The notes beneath the pieces were generated by a model. It did not search any database. It had not been told where the DNA came from and saw only the letters and a program-made list of their open reading frames with translations. From Okapia johnstoni (lineage: Eukaryota; Chordata; Mammalia; Artiodactyla; Giraffidae): 64,000 nt of DNA. The stretch lies in contig CM044322.1 in NCBI GenBank assembly GCA_024291935.2, forward strand, positions 20,397,405 through 20,461,404, written 5' to 3'. The translations under genes and the position numbers were made by a program. Positions 54,178 through 64,000 of this stretch are shown here, piece by piece. Each line of letters begins with the position of its first letter. The stretch's first letter is position 1.

Positions 54178-55140
54178 GAGTTGGGGGGATATTGTAGGGC
54201 TTGTGATCAGCCCATGCACAATTCTCTGGCTGATGGTGGATAACAGGGCTGAGTCACAGGGGTTACCAGTATCAGTCCTTAGGCTCCAGAAGGCCTGGGG
54301 TTTATGTGCTCATGGGCCTCATATAGTTAATTTCCTCCACTTGGTGGTGCTTTTTAGCACCTGAAGAACTCAGGAAATACACACGTGGTACTTTCTACCA
54401 GGTGCTTCAGGGAGGAGCTACGGCAGAGAACGTGGGGGAGGGATCTCACCTGGGAGGGCCTCATCGGATTCTGCTGGGTTACATAGTTCTCTGGCAAGTC
54501 AGAGAGCTAGGGGTCAGTCCATGCAGAGCTCAGTATGCAGACCCTGAGAGGCCTGGTTCAAGTTCTTCTCCAGGGCCACCATGTCTTCCATGGTGTCCAG
54601 GGCTTTACCTCATTCATCTTGGGATGGTGTTGCTCTCAGTAGAGCAAGAGCAGCCTCTGCACTGGTTTTGTGTTTACAAGAGATACTGGGCACCCTCAAG
54701 CTTCTCCTTGGGACTCATGGAAGAGGTGGTCCAAGCCTTCTGGAGCCCCACTGGTGCAGTTGTAATAGAAGCCCAGAGAGAGAGGTATGTGTAGGAGGCG
54801 CTCAGATACAGCTTGTCTTGGCAGCTTTTGGTGGCCTGGGAGCTCATGGTTGGTTGGTGATAATGACAAAAGCTGGTGTTGGCTGGTGCTGGAGGCAGAG
54901 GACAGCTGAGAGCTTGCTTCTGGAGGTTGCGTCTGGAAAGGAGGTTATAGAGTATGGTCACAAGCTGCAAAGAAAGGGAGTCCCTGGGTCTGTTTTGTCC
55001 CAAAGCTGTTGAAGCAAGAGGCAAATCCATGGGAGTGCCAGTCTACTGCCTTATCGTTAGTTTTGGGAGGAAAGAAATAGGGAAATTAAGGGAAGTTAAG
55101 GAAATTGGGGGAGGCAGGGCTAAAAATAGGGTTGGGGGTC
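54178..55140. other. unassigned, moderately GC-rich segment
   Basis: There are overlapping frames of 118-143 codons on both strands (54402-54794, 54581-55012, and minus 54674-55030), but no domain that I recognise. The last 80 bp are purine-rich, resembling a polypurine tract before an LTR. It might be internal sequence of a decayed retroelement; unproven. Confidence 0.3.
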
Positions 55141-55463
55141 TGTTGAAATACATTTCTAGGCCCATGATGGAGCCACTTCAGCCTGGGGTAGGATAAAGAT
55201 AACCTTCTTGTCCCTGAAAATACTGCTCCTGAGCAGAAAAACTAAGCCTGTCCCCCAAAGCTAAGCCTGCTCTCTCCACACAAAGTGACCCCAGCCAATC
55301 GTATTTTCTGTTTCTATCTTTCTTATAAAAGCTTTCTGCCCCATCTTGCAGTTCTCTGAAAAAGACCACCTACTTCAGGAAGTATTAAAGCTTGTTTTAA
55401 TACTTTTAATAAGCTGTTTCAATTAAAAATCTAAGTTTTTTGAAAATCATTTTCTTCTTAACA
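55141..55463 (+). mobile_element. LTR-like element (endogenous retrovirus type)
   Basis: The 323-bp segment starts TG and ends CA. It has a CCAAT box (55295-55299), a TATA box TTATAAAAG (55323-55331) and an ATTAAA polyadenylation-type signal (55384-55389) in the U3-R-U5 order and spacing of a retroviral LTR. A purine-rich tract precedes it. No recognisable gag, pol or env lies beside it, so it is a solo or heavily truncated copy. The class I assignment is a guess. Confidence 0.5.
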
Positions 55464-55972
55464 GCTCCTGTTGATGAGTGAGCTTGGAAGCTGACTGCTA
55501 GCAGCACCAGTGAGGCACCCATGCGCCCTTTGAATTCACTGTTCTTCTCATCCTTACTGAGGGCCCTGGTAAGTCACTCTTGGATCTGAACTCTGCTTAC
55601 ACTGTGCGCAGTTCTCCTATCTAAACAGCTTTATTTAAAAACATGTATATTGTTTCTGGAAAAGTCCTGCATTTCTGTGAAGGTTCAGGATTGCTCTATG
55701 GGAAGTCCACAATGGGTGACAGCTGTTCGGCAACTTGCAAAGCCTAGGTGAGTTGACAGCATACGCTGCTGGGGGACTTAGGAAAATACATTCGGAAAAG
55801 AAATTGAGGCTGTTTTGACCCTCAGTCTAAGTAGGCACAAGTCAAAGTATTAAAAACCATCCAGGCATCTGCCACCACAAAGAAATCTATGAAAGGAAGG
55901 AAAGACCTATTGCTAATGGCAGTCTCAGAATGCAAAACCTTTTGATGTTATGACAACTTTCTCAAATCAGTG
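55464..55972. other. unique non-coding sequence
   Basis: Nothing recognisable. Confidence 0.35.
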
Positions 55973-57060
55973 TTTTTTTTTTTTTTTAAATTGAAGTGTA
56001 ATCGACATTATATTAGTTTCAGGTATACAACATAATGATTTGACATTTGTAAACATTGTGAAATGGTCACCACACTAAGTCTAGTAATGTCTGTCATCTT
56101 ACATAGTTAAAACTTTTTCTTGTGATGAGAACTTTTAAGATTTACTCTTAGCAACTTTCAAATATGTAATAGAGTATAATTAACTAGTTACCATGCTGTG
56201 CATTATATCCCTATGACTCTGTATGACTTTTATAACTGGAAAAGTTTGTACCTTTGCTTCCCTCCCAACCATTTCTCTCCCCCAACCCCCACCTCTAGCA
56301 AATACCAATCTTTTCTTTGTATCTATGAGCTTGTTTTTTTCTTTTTAGATTTCACATATAGGTGAGATTACACATTGTCTTCTTCTGACTTTATTTCACT
56401 TAGCATAATGCCCTCAAGGTCAGCAATATGTCATTCTTTTTCACAGCTGAATAATATTCTATTGTACACACATATACCACATTTTATTTATCCATTCATT
56501 CATTGGTGGACACTTAGGTTGTTTCCATATCTTGGTTTTTGTAAAAAATGCTCCATTGAACCTAACCTGTGGGTGCAGATATCTTTTTGAGTTAATGTTT
56601 TCCTTTTCATTGGGTAAATACTCAGAAGTGGAATTGCTAGATTATATTGTAGTTCTGCTTTTAGTTTTTTTTGGTTTGTTTTGTTTTTAGTTTTTTGAGA
56701 AACCTCCATATGCTTTAATATAGTGATTGCACCAATTTGCATTCTCAGCAACAGTGTACCAAGATTCCCTTTTCTTCTCATTCTCAAAAACACTTGTTAC
56801 CTCTTGTCTTTTTGATAATAGCCCTTCTAACAGGTGTGGGTGATATCTTGTGGTTTTGATTTTTATTTCCCTGATTAGTGATGTTGGTCACCTGTAAATC
56901 TATTGAAAAACTAGAGCCTGAGTTCTTTATATATTTTGGATATTAAACTATATTTGATATGATTTGAAAATATTTTCTCCCATTCAGTAGGCTGCCTCTT
57001 CTATTTCAGTTAATTTTTGTGTATGGTATAAGATAGCGATTCAGTGTCACTCTTGCATGT
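55973..57060 (-). mobile_element. older L1 (L1MA-like), 1.1 kb
   Basis: Antisense L1 with its A-tail as a T-run (55973-55987). It continues through AACTTTCAAATATGTAATAG, CAGCTGAATAATATTCTATTG and CATTCATTGGTGGACACTTAG into the ORF2 end and beyond. It is more diverged than the L1s at 16.4 and 52.5 kb and has no readable long frame. Confidence 0.85.
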
Positions 57061-57462
57061 GACTGAGTTTTCTGCCTCTGCTTCTAAAAAATTCTGCATT
57101 GATTCCAGCTTCACTCACCCATTTTAGCTGCTAATCCTAATCCTGTTTCTGCATGAGGAGGCAGAAAGGAATTTCTACCACCCTTTCTTGGCCCAGCATA
57201 AGCCTCAACTTTAGGGTTGTATAACCCTCAATGAGAGTAGCAGCACCAAAGGACAGCCTTGGGGGAGGTGTGGGCAGCACCCTTATCATGGTGAAAACTC
57301 TAAGCTGCAGCAAAAGCAAGCAGTGTGCTTGTCTGGCAGTGCAGCCTTGACACAAGTCACACGGCTTGCTGCCCCTCCCCAACCCCACTATATAGACGTT
57401 CTGGAACTTTTACTTCTCCAACTCCATTATCTCTTTCTCTCATAAGCTCCACTGTACAAAGG
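57061..57462. other. unique non-coding sequence
   Basis: No gene was recognised. A TATA-like CACTATATAGACG at 57387 has no downstream gene support. Confidence 0.4.
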
Positions 57463-57470
57463 CTGCAGCG

Positions 57471-57665
57471 AGTGGGCAGCTACTCTTCCTTGTGGTGTGC
57501 GGGCTTCCCCTTGCGATGGCTTCTCTTGTTGCAGAGTGCAGGTTCTAGGGCATGGGCTCGTGGTCTTAGTTGCCCCAAGGCATGTGGGATCTTCCTGGAC
57601 CAGGGATGAATTCATGTCCCCTGCACTGGCAGGTGGGTTCTTAATCACAGGACCACCAGGGAAGC
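57471..57665 (-). mobile_element. CHR-2 SINE, 5' portion
   Basis: Antisense CHR-2: GGCTACTCTTCC-like start, GCGGGCTTCCCCTTGCG, GGGATCTTCCTGGACCAGGG and the head CACAGGACCACCAGGGAAGC. The A-rich 3' end is missing. CTGCAGCG at 57463-57470 and 57666-57673 is a plausible TSD. Confidence 0.82.
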
Positions 57666-57673
57666 CTGCAGCG

Positions 57674-58619
57674 TGCAGTTTTGTCCTTATTAAATGCTGC
57701 CTGCTCTCCTGTTATGTCCTCTCCCCCAAATGGCTGCACACGGGGCGGGGGCAACTTTTGTCTCTGACGCAAAGCCCAGCGTGGTAGGTAAGGCACCTGT
57801 GCTTGCTAGTGGCACGGACTTCCCACCGGTGCCTCCCACCTTCTCCCATTGTCTCTTCCATCTCTTGCTTCTGGTCTGCAACAGCACAACGTTCACTTCT
57901 AGGGGAGAGATTTGACCTGAGGAACATAAAGACCTAGCTGAGAGGACAACGTGACCAAGAAAACGTTCATGACCTGCTGAGTCACCGTCATACAACATTG
58001 CGTTGTGACAGCATGAAGGCTCGGGTGTGTGTGTGTTGGGGGGGAGGTGGCAGAAATCATCTTTCTCTTTTTGAAGGCACAGTGGGAAGGAGGGTGACTG
58101 AGCTGAGGATGTACTCTGGGTTGGGGTCAAGCTGGCTCCATGAGTGGCCACTCAGAAGCGTGGAAGGTTTGCAACCAAACCATCGCCTCCAAACTGGAGT
58201 TCCCTGAGTGTCTCAGAAGAAAGGCTGCATTAGCAGGTTTGGAGAGGGAGCAAAGATGCTAATGAAGCGTGAACTGGCTGCTTTCTGCAGAGCCTTCTGG
58301 GCACCACGCCACCATCTCGCTTTCTTTCCTACCCATTTATTTATTTATATTCATAATTAATGGAAATTTCAACTCCCATTAGATCAGGAGGAGTCAGTAA
58401 TAAACAGCCGGAGCATTAGGCAGGCAGCTCTGCTGGGGAAGGGCAGAGGCTCCTCTGCCTGCTCCCAAATTCCGGTCACATGACTGGCTTGAGTTCAGGG
58501 AGAGAAAGTTCATATGCTGGTTCTATGTGTGAGAGCCAGGAGTCTGGGTCGAAGGGCCACTGACTTCCCCGGTATCTATGAGTTTCTTTAGGCATCATTG
58601 AGACTTTCCCTATTTAGCT
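57674..58619. other. unique sequence, candidate conserved non-coding stretch
   Basis: No gene was recognised; the minus-strand 153-codon frame at 57690-58151 has no known domain. 58330-58440 contains TTCATAATTAATGG and CATTAGATC next to GC-rich sequence, resembling homeobox/POU sites. Confidence 0.35.
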
Positions 58620-58815
58620 CTGTTGGAATCAGGCAACCCAGGTTTATAGCCTACCTAGCTGTGCAAACTTGGGCAAGTTAACTAACCATTCTATGTCTCT
58701 TTCGTTTCTATTAAAGTAATAGTACCCATTTCAGAGGATAGCTATGGGTCTTAAATGAAGTCAAGAGTGTGAGGTGCTTGGCACAGCACCTGGTTTGAAG
58801 TGAGTACTCACTGGA
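58620..58815 (+). repeat. MIR SINE
   Basis: CAGGCAACCCAGGTTTATAGC, AACTTGGGCAAGTTAACTAAC and GAGGTGCTTGGCACAGCACC give the sense MIR order. Confidence 0.85.
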
Positions 58816-59309
58816 TGTAAGCTGGAACCCACATGTGCACATATCAACACGGCTCCCCTCTTAGGAACCTCAAACAGTCCAGAGGAAGATCCTTCAGGGA
58901 GCAGGCCTGGCAAGCACCCTCTTTCAGGAATGTCCCAGACAGTCTTCTGCTCTGGGTTCTGGCATCTGATTTGGAGATGGCAGTGTGATCTGGGTTAGGT
59001 GGGGTATTTAAACCCCTGAGTCTGGAATCTCAGAAATATTGTCATCACTTATGAAACTTGAAAACCTCTAAATGGGTCTAATCCAGGGCTCAATGTTAAC
59101 ATGGGTCTTAGGCACAGTCAAAAGGCCATTGATGAACTGACATAGTAGAGTCATCGATCTGGAAGAAGTAGTTGATATCCCTTAGCAAGAGGAAAATTCC
59201 CCAGCTTGGCTTAAACAGAAGGCTTCAGTGGGCTCCCAGATCATGAGGCTGAGAGCCCCAAGGAGACAGGGCCAGGAAAGGGAGTGATTATAGAGCTGCT
59301 ATCTGATGT
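58816..59309. other. unique non-coding sequence
   Basis: Nothing recognisable. Confidence 0.35.
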
Positions 59310-59520
59310 CACACCTGCTGGGTTTGGCTCCTGCTCCACAGCTTACTGGCATCTAGGACAAACTTTATAACCTTTCCAAGCCTTAGTTTTCTGGCATGAA
59401 AAGTGAGCGTGATAATAACAGTGTTATTTTCATGGAGTTACTGAGAGGTTGACATGAGATAACATACAAAGTGATTAATAGAATGCCTGGCAAGTTCTCA
59501 GAACTGTAAGCTATTATGAT
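59310..59520 (+). repeat. MIR SINE
   Basis: GGGTTTGGCTCCTGCTCCAC, AGCCTTAGTTTTCTGGC and TGACATGAGATAACATAC follow the MIR order. Confidence 0.8.
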
Positions 59521-59529
59521 TAGGTCTGT

Positions 59530-59605
59530 TTTATTCATCCCTCTTTTTCAGTACCTATCACAGTGTCTGGTTATAGTAAGTACTCAATAAATAAGTTGTT
59601 AGATG
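59530..59605 (+). repeat. L2 LINE 3' end fragment
   Basis: TTCAGTACCTATCACAGTGTC and AAGTACTCAATAAATAAGTTG match the L2 terminus. Confidence 0.65.
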
Positions 59606-61026
59606 ATCAAATGGAGAATGTGAGACTTGAAATAACTCCCTAGGCTTTTGGCCTTGCTGACCCTGTTGGAGGGTCCCATCAGATGTCTTTGCATGCCACT
59701 TCCAGATCAACACACAGGGGTTCTGTGCCAGGTTCATAGAGACCAGTGTGCTATTTCACCTGAAAGAACAAACTCTCTTTCCTCTTTCTTGAAAGATGAC
59801 ATTCTATATTGACAAAAGAACAAAGTAGCCAACATCCTGGGTATCTCTGGAGAGGGAAAAAATTAAACTGCTGTGTTTGAGTTAAATTACCAGCACCTTT
59901 TTGGGTAAGAAGTATCCACTAGTTATCTTGGCTGTGTTACTGGATTTCATTTCTAAAGGAAAGGGGCAACTCCAAAGTGAGTAAGACAATAGTTGGTATT
60001 AAGAAAGAACTGGAGCACAATTGGGGAAGAATTGTTATTCTATTGGGTAAACCTGTGCTCTCTGGTCACCTTGACCACCTCATTCACTTTGCAGCTCACC
60101 TAAAATTGGATAGGACACAGCAGAAACAGAAAAGGTCCCTGGAAGGACAGAGCAGATGGATGTGGGGGAAGGGGTGACTTCCACACCAAGAAAGATGAAA
60201 TTTTCCATTCTGAAAGGAGCAAGGGAAAGGAGGGAGCCCGCTCTGAGGTGGCGAGTGTAATGAATGGGAATCAGCCAGCCAATTGCAAGCTCTGCCTTGC
60301 CCTTTCCCCTCTTCAGAGAAGGAGGCAGCACTCCACGAAATTAAAAGGGAGCAAATTTAGAACTGATGAAAGGAAATGCTCTCCACACAATGTATAATTA
60401 ACCTATGAAGGAACCTAACCTGCTCACTATTAACTGAGGCAAGCGGTTAGCTGGGCTTTCAGAAAGTTGGAAGAATAACAGCCATGTGGGCAGTTATGCT
60501 GGTTAAGGCAGCAGTTCCCAAGGTAATTCATCCTCTGCCTCCAGACACGAAGTGACAGGCAGGAGGAGGAAAGGCACCTCCCCTGGGCTGCAAAAGAGGG
60601 AAGTGAGGCTGGGCATTTAGTGGTGAGGATGTTGGTACTGTAAGAGGCTGTGGGGATGCTCCAGGGAAGCAAGGAGACTTGACTGAGATCAGATGGCCTT
60701 TTGGTGGTAGAGCCCAGGGGGCCAGAGTTCTCAGTCAGGAGTGTCTTGTAACAGTATGTGGCCCCAGGAGGGTGTCAGGGTCCTGGCACCAACTCTTGCT
60801 TCTGCCTTGCCCTTCACCCTCTCCTGTGCTCATGGCCCAGTTAGTGGGAAGGGTATGGTCAGAATCCATGCCTGGGAAGTCATCCGGACACAGTCCTGGG
60901 CAGGAATTCGGACCCACTTTTTTAAAAAAAAATTAATTTATTTATCCATGTGATAGCAAGTCTCGCACAAAGAGCAAAGTGACTATACAGAGTAGAGTAG
61001 AACGATGCTTGTTTTTAGGGAAGAGG
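59606..61026. other. unique non-coding sequence
   Basis: No gene was recognised. Frames at 60430-60936 on both strands overlap and lack motifs. 60920-60948 is A/T-rich. Confidence 0.4.
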
Positions 61027-61039
61027 TTGGTATTAACTG

Positions 61040-61238
61040 GCTTCCCAGGTGGCCCAATGGTAAAGAATCCACCTGCCGATGTAGGAGTTCGAATCCCTGA
61101 GTTAGAAAGATCCCTTGAAGAAGGAAATGGCAGTCTGATCCAGTATTCTTGCCTGGGAAACCCATGGACAGAGGAACCTGGTGGACTATAATCCATGGGG
61201 TCATGGAGAGTTGGACATGACTGAGCATGTATGCACGC
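61040..61238 (+). mobile_element. Bov-tA SINE with perfect 13-bp TSD
   Basis: The copy has about 17 bp missing before the B box (AGTTCGAATCCC). TTGGTATTAACTG (61027-61039 and 61239-61251) is a perfect TSD. Confidence 0.95.
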
Positions 61239-61264
61239 TTGGTATTAACTGTTCAAATGTCATC

Positions 61265-61440
61265 CTCATTTCTTAAATGTATGACTTTGGGCCCTTAATC
61301 TCTCTGAACTGTTTGGTTATCTTACTAATACCTTCTTCAAAGACGTGAGGGTTAGATGAGACAATATTGAAAAGCATTTAGCATGTAATGGTACGTGGTA
61401 ACCAATCAAAAACTGGCAGCTAAGATTATTATTAGAACTA
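61265..61440 (+). repeat. MIR SINE
   Basis: TATGACTTTGGGCCCTTAATC, GTGAGGGTTAGATGAGAC and AAAAGCATTTAGCATG are diverged sense MIR blocks. Confidence 0.65.
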
Positions 61441-61494
61441 GAATTAGCTTGAGCTGACCTCATGCTACAGGAGAAACCTTTTTGATTTATTGTC

Positions 61495-61764
61495 TATCTC
61501 TTTATTCTCTCATTCACTTAACAGATACTGCTTGAACACCTAATATGTACTGTTTTAGATACTAAATATGCAATGGTGGATGAAATATGGTTTCTATCCT
61601 GTTGGAGCTCATTAATTGGAGGAGACAGTGGTACAAAAAAATTCAATGCTGTGTGACACGTGCTGCTTTAGAGGTGGGAATCTATCTTGTATTGTGGAAT
61701 CATAGGAGGACTTTCATTTGTTAAATATTAAGCACTAACTATCTGTTAGGCTCTGGTATAGGCA
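61495..61764 (+). repeat. ancient interspersed repeat (family uncertain)
   Basis: AACACCTAATATGTACTG, GATACTAAATATGCAATGGTG and TCCTGTTGGAGCTCATTAATTG resemble the 5' part of the old repeat at 41440. A MIR-like start (TTAAGCACTAACTATCTG) at about 61728 is then cut by the BovB. Confidence 0.4.
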
Positions 61765-61775
61765 TTCATCAAGTT

Positions 61776-62364
61776 CAGTTCAGTTGCTCAGTTGTGTCTG
61801 ACTCTTGGTGATCCCATGGACTGCAGCACTCCAGGTCTCCCTGTCCATCACCAACTCCCAGAGTTTACTCCATTGAGTAAGCTCAATGGACGTCCATTGA
61901 GTCGGTGATGCCTTCCAACCATCTCATCCTCTGTTGTCCCCTTCTCCTCCTGCCCTCAATCTTCCCCAGCATCAGGGTCTTTTCTAATGAGTCAGCTCTT
62001 CACATCAGGTGGCCAAAGTATTGGAGTTTCAGCTTCAACATCAGTCCTTCCAATGAACACCCAGGACTGATCTCCTTTAGGATGGACTGGTTGGATCTCC
62101 TTGTAGCCCAAGAGACTCTCAAGAGTCTTCTCCAACACTTTAAAAGCATCAATTCTTCAGTGCTCAGCTTTCTTTATATTCCAACTCTCACATCCACACT
62201 TGACTACTGGAAAAACCATAGCCTTGACTAGACGGACCTTTGTTGGCAAAGTAATGTGTCTGCTTTTTAATATGCTGTCTAGGTTGGTCATAACTTTTCT
62301 CCCAAGAAGTAAGAGTCTTTTAATTTCATGGCTGCAGTTACCATCTGCAGTAATTTTGGAGCCT
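61776..62364 (-). mobile_element. BovB LINE with TSD and a local rearrangement
   Basis: Antisense BovB 3' 0.59 kb. The TSD TTCATCAAGTT is perfect over 11 bp (61765-61775 and 62365-62375). At 61870-61901 the expected sequence is replaced by three alternating copies of a CCATTGAG/CTCAATGG unit forming a 20-bp palindrome. Confidence 0.95.
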
Positions 62365-62375
62365 TTCATCAAGTT

Positions 62376-63583
62376 ACCAGTCAAGTAAATCCCACCCTCA
62401 GAAAAGTGACATGCTGGAAAAGCATTCTATACTTACTGGGAATTCCAGAGAACCTTCCAAGAACCTGAGTTTACACTGACAATGCAATCCACTGTTAAAC
62501 ACTATTTACTACCAGACAACATTCTGAACCACTCAAAGGTGGCTCAAGGCAACTTTTATTGTCTTAGGGAGAGATGTTGGTCAAGAAGCCCTGGAAAATA
62601 AAGTTCCTGGAAGACAGCCAGAGTTCTTCTAAGAATTTGAAGGCCCTTGGCCCTCCCTCTTACATTTGAGGCCTTATTCTAGAGTTTATCAAACATTCCA
62701 AGGATATGATGTGATGTGAAATATCTCCATACTCCCTGGTAAATTTATCTTTTCTTTTGCTGTGAAAATTTTAAATTATTTTCTAGTTTTGATTTGAATA
62801 TCATTTATGATGATTTTTAGAAATTATATCCATATTCAAGAATTCTCATGGGAAGAGAAGACCTTAAATGGTTGTCTAGTATAATGACTTTTTTGAACAA
62901 TTAATGAAGTTGACAGAATATTACATCTTGTAGACATTCAATTAAACAATAATTTCAGTGTTATACTTTTTTTGTATTTGGAGCCACTTTAGTTTTTTAG
63001 GTCCAAGACATTTCTATAGGCATTTGAGAGGCTCTTAAGCTGGAGGCTGGTGTCTCTGGATGGGAGAGCCTTAGTGTCTCAGGCAGGCCAGCTCTGACCT
63101 TTTTCCTCAGCTTTGAGGGCCCCTGAAGATGATCTGATGAGGTCTATCTTAAGATGCTGTTAATGAGCCCCATTAGAGTAGATTTAGGGCAGGGTAGGAA
63201 CTGTGAGGCAGTTGTTGGGGAACTGTTTCCCCGCATACCAATGAAGTTTGAGTTTCTTTTGGATCCTCTTCTTTCCTATTTATCTTTCCCCTGTTCTGCT
63301 TCTCTTCATCCTCGCTCTTTAACCTTCTCTCCTGACTATGGCTTTGTCCACCAGGGGAGCAGCTCGTGGCTCCCCTAGAGCCCCCTCCCCACTCTGCAAG
63401 TGCTGCTGAAGTCACTTCTGGCCCCAGTGAAGGCATCATGGAAGGAGGGATGGCTATAAACCCAACACCTACAGAATTAAAGACAGTTATGGAGACACTT
63501 TTGATTTCCAGTTGATTAAAACTGGAAATACAAAGTGGTTGCCATGTATTTCTTTATTAAACTAATGTCCTAATGTCTTTTTA
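62376..63583. other. unique non-coding sequence
   Basis: No gene was recognised. 62750-62960 is AT-rich. Frames at 63154-63439 on both strands overlap and have no known domain. Confidence 0.4.
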
Positions 63584-63931
63584 GAGTTCAGTTCAGTCGC
63601 TTGGTCATGTCTGACTCTGTGACCCCATGGACTGCAGCACGCTAGGCCTCCCTGTCCATCACCAACTCCCAGAGTTTACTCAAACTCATGTCCATCGAGT
63701 CGGTAGTGCCATCCAACCATCTCATCCTCTGTCGTCCCCTTCTCCTCCTGCCTTCATTCTTTCCCAGCATCAGGGTCTTTTCAAATGAGTCAGTTCTTGC
63801 ATCAGGTGACCAAAGTATTGGAGCTTCAGCTTTAGTATCAGTCTTTCCAATGAATATTCAGGACTGATTTCCTTTAGGATGGATTGATTGGATCTCCTTG
63901 CTGTCCAAGAGACTCTCAAGAGTCTTCTTAG
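63584..63931 (-). mobile_element. BovB LINE 3' end, 0.35 kb
   Basis: Antisense BovB from AGTTCAGTTCAGTCGC to GACTCTCAAGAGTCTTCTTAG. It is well preserved and therefore probably one of the younger copies here. No clear TSD was found. Confidence 0.94.
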
Positions 63932-64000
63932 TGAGAAATGAGTTGCTGAACTTTGGTTCTTGGTCAGTTTTACTGAGTGGAGAGACTGCTGAAACTTGCT

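Noticed and set aside
57385..57400. TATA-like box CACTATATAGACG
   Set aside because: No first exon, CpG island or downstream gene was seen; an isolated match is expected by chance.

Overview
The window is vertebrate nuclear DNA from a ruminant, most likely a bovid. The evidence is the repeat content: many tRNA-derived Bov-tA SINEs, one canonical Bov-A2 SINE with a CAG-type tail, at least nine BovB (RTE-type) LINE fragments, cetartiodactyl CHR and CHR-2 SINEs, and L1 copies with the ruminant-type 3' UTR. Cattle, sheep and goat cannot be told apart by reading alone. Nothing bacterial or plasmid-like is present. There are no operons, no CRISPR array, and no intact rRNA or tRNA gene.

Gene content is very low. 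The best candidate for functional coding sequence is one putative terminal coding exon at 40498-40782 (+), which has a splice acceptor, 94 codons, a stop, and possibly a 3' UTR running to about 41.2 kb. I could not name the gene. A 5'-truncated processed pseudogene of ferritin light chain (FTL) lies at 52019-52345 (-). The rest looks intronic or intergenic: a mosaic of dated retrotransposons in unique sequence. Almost all open reading frames are chance frames or decayed BovB/L1 reverse-transcriptase pieces.

Layout. 0-6 kb: unique sequence, one Bov-tA with a perfect target-site duplication (TSD), a cluster of three Bov-tA copies, and a CHR-2 fragment. 6-7.1 kb: an L1 3' end split by a BovB. 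7-19 kb: SINEs, a Tigger-like inverted-repeat element, an L1 with a 5' inversion, a longer L1, and MIR/L2 fossils. 19.7-21.1 kb: a 1.46-kb BovB with a damaged reverse-transcriptase active site. 21-36 kb: sparse repeats, a compound Bov-tA, and a CHR copy that appears to carry transduced flanking DNA. 36.9-40.1 kb: a MIR and an L2 each broken by two SINEs, ending against the longest BovB (2.0 kb). 40.5-41.2 kb: the candidate exon. 41.4-50.5 kb: L1s, Bov-A2, CHR-2, MIRs. 50.9-55.5 kb: two MER5-like DNA elements, a G-quadruplex-type motif, the FTL pseudogene, a 1-kb L1 abutting a BovB, and an LTR-like unit with CCAAT, TATA and polyadenylation signals. 56-64 kb: an older L1, CHR-2, MIR/L2 relics and two more BovB 3' ends.

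The elements do not work together as a pathway. The coherent biology is the insertion history. L2, MIR and MER5 fossils were hit by L1 and CHR/CHR-2, then by BovB and Bov-tA/Bov-A2, and many events can be ordered from nesting and TSDs. No undescribed biological system could be supported. The items most worth checking are the unidentified exon, the CHR copy with extra 3' sequence, the local template-switch scar in one BovB, the LTR-like segment, and four homeobox-motif-rich unique stretches that may be conserved enhancers.
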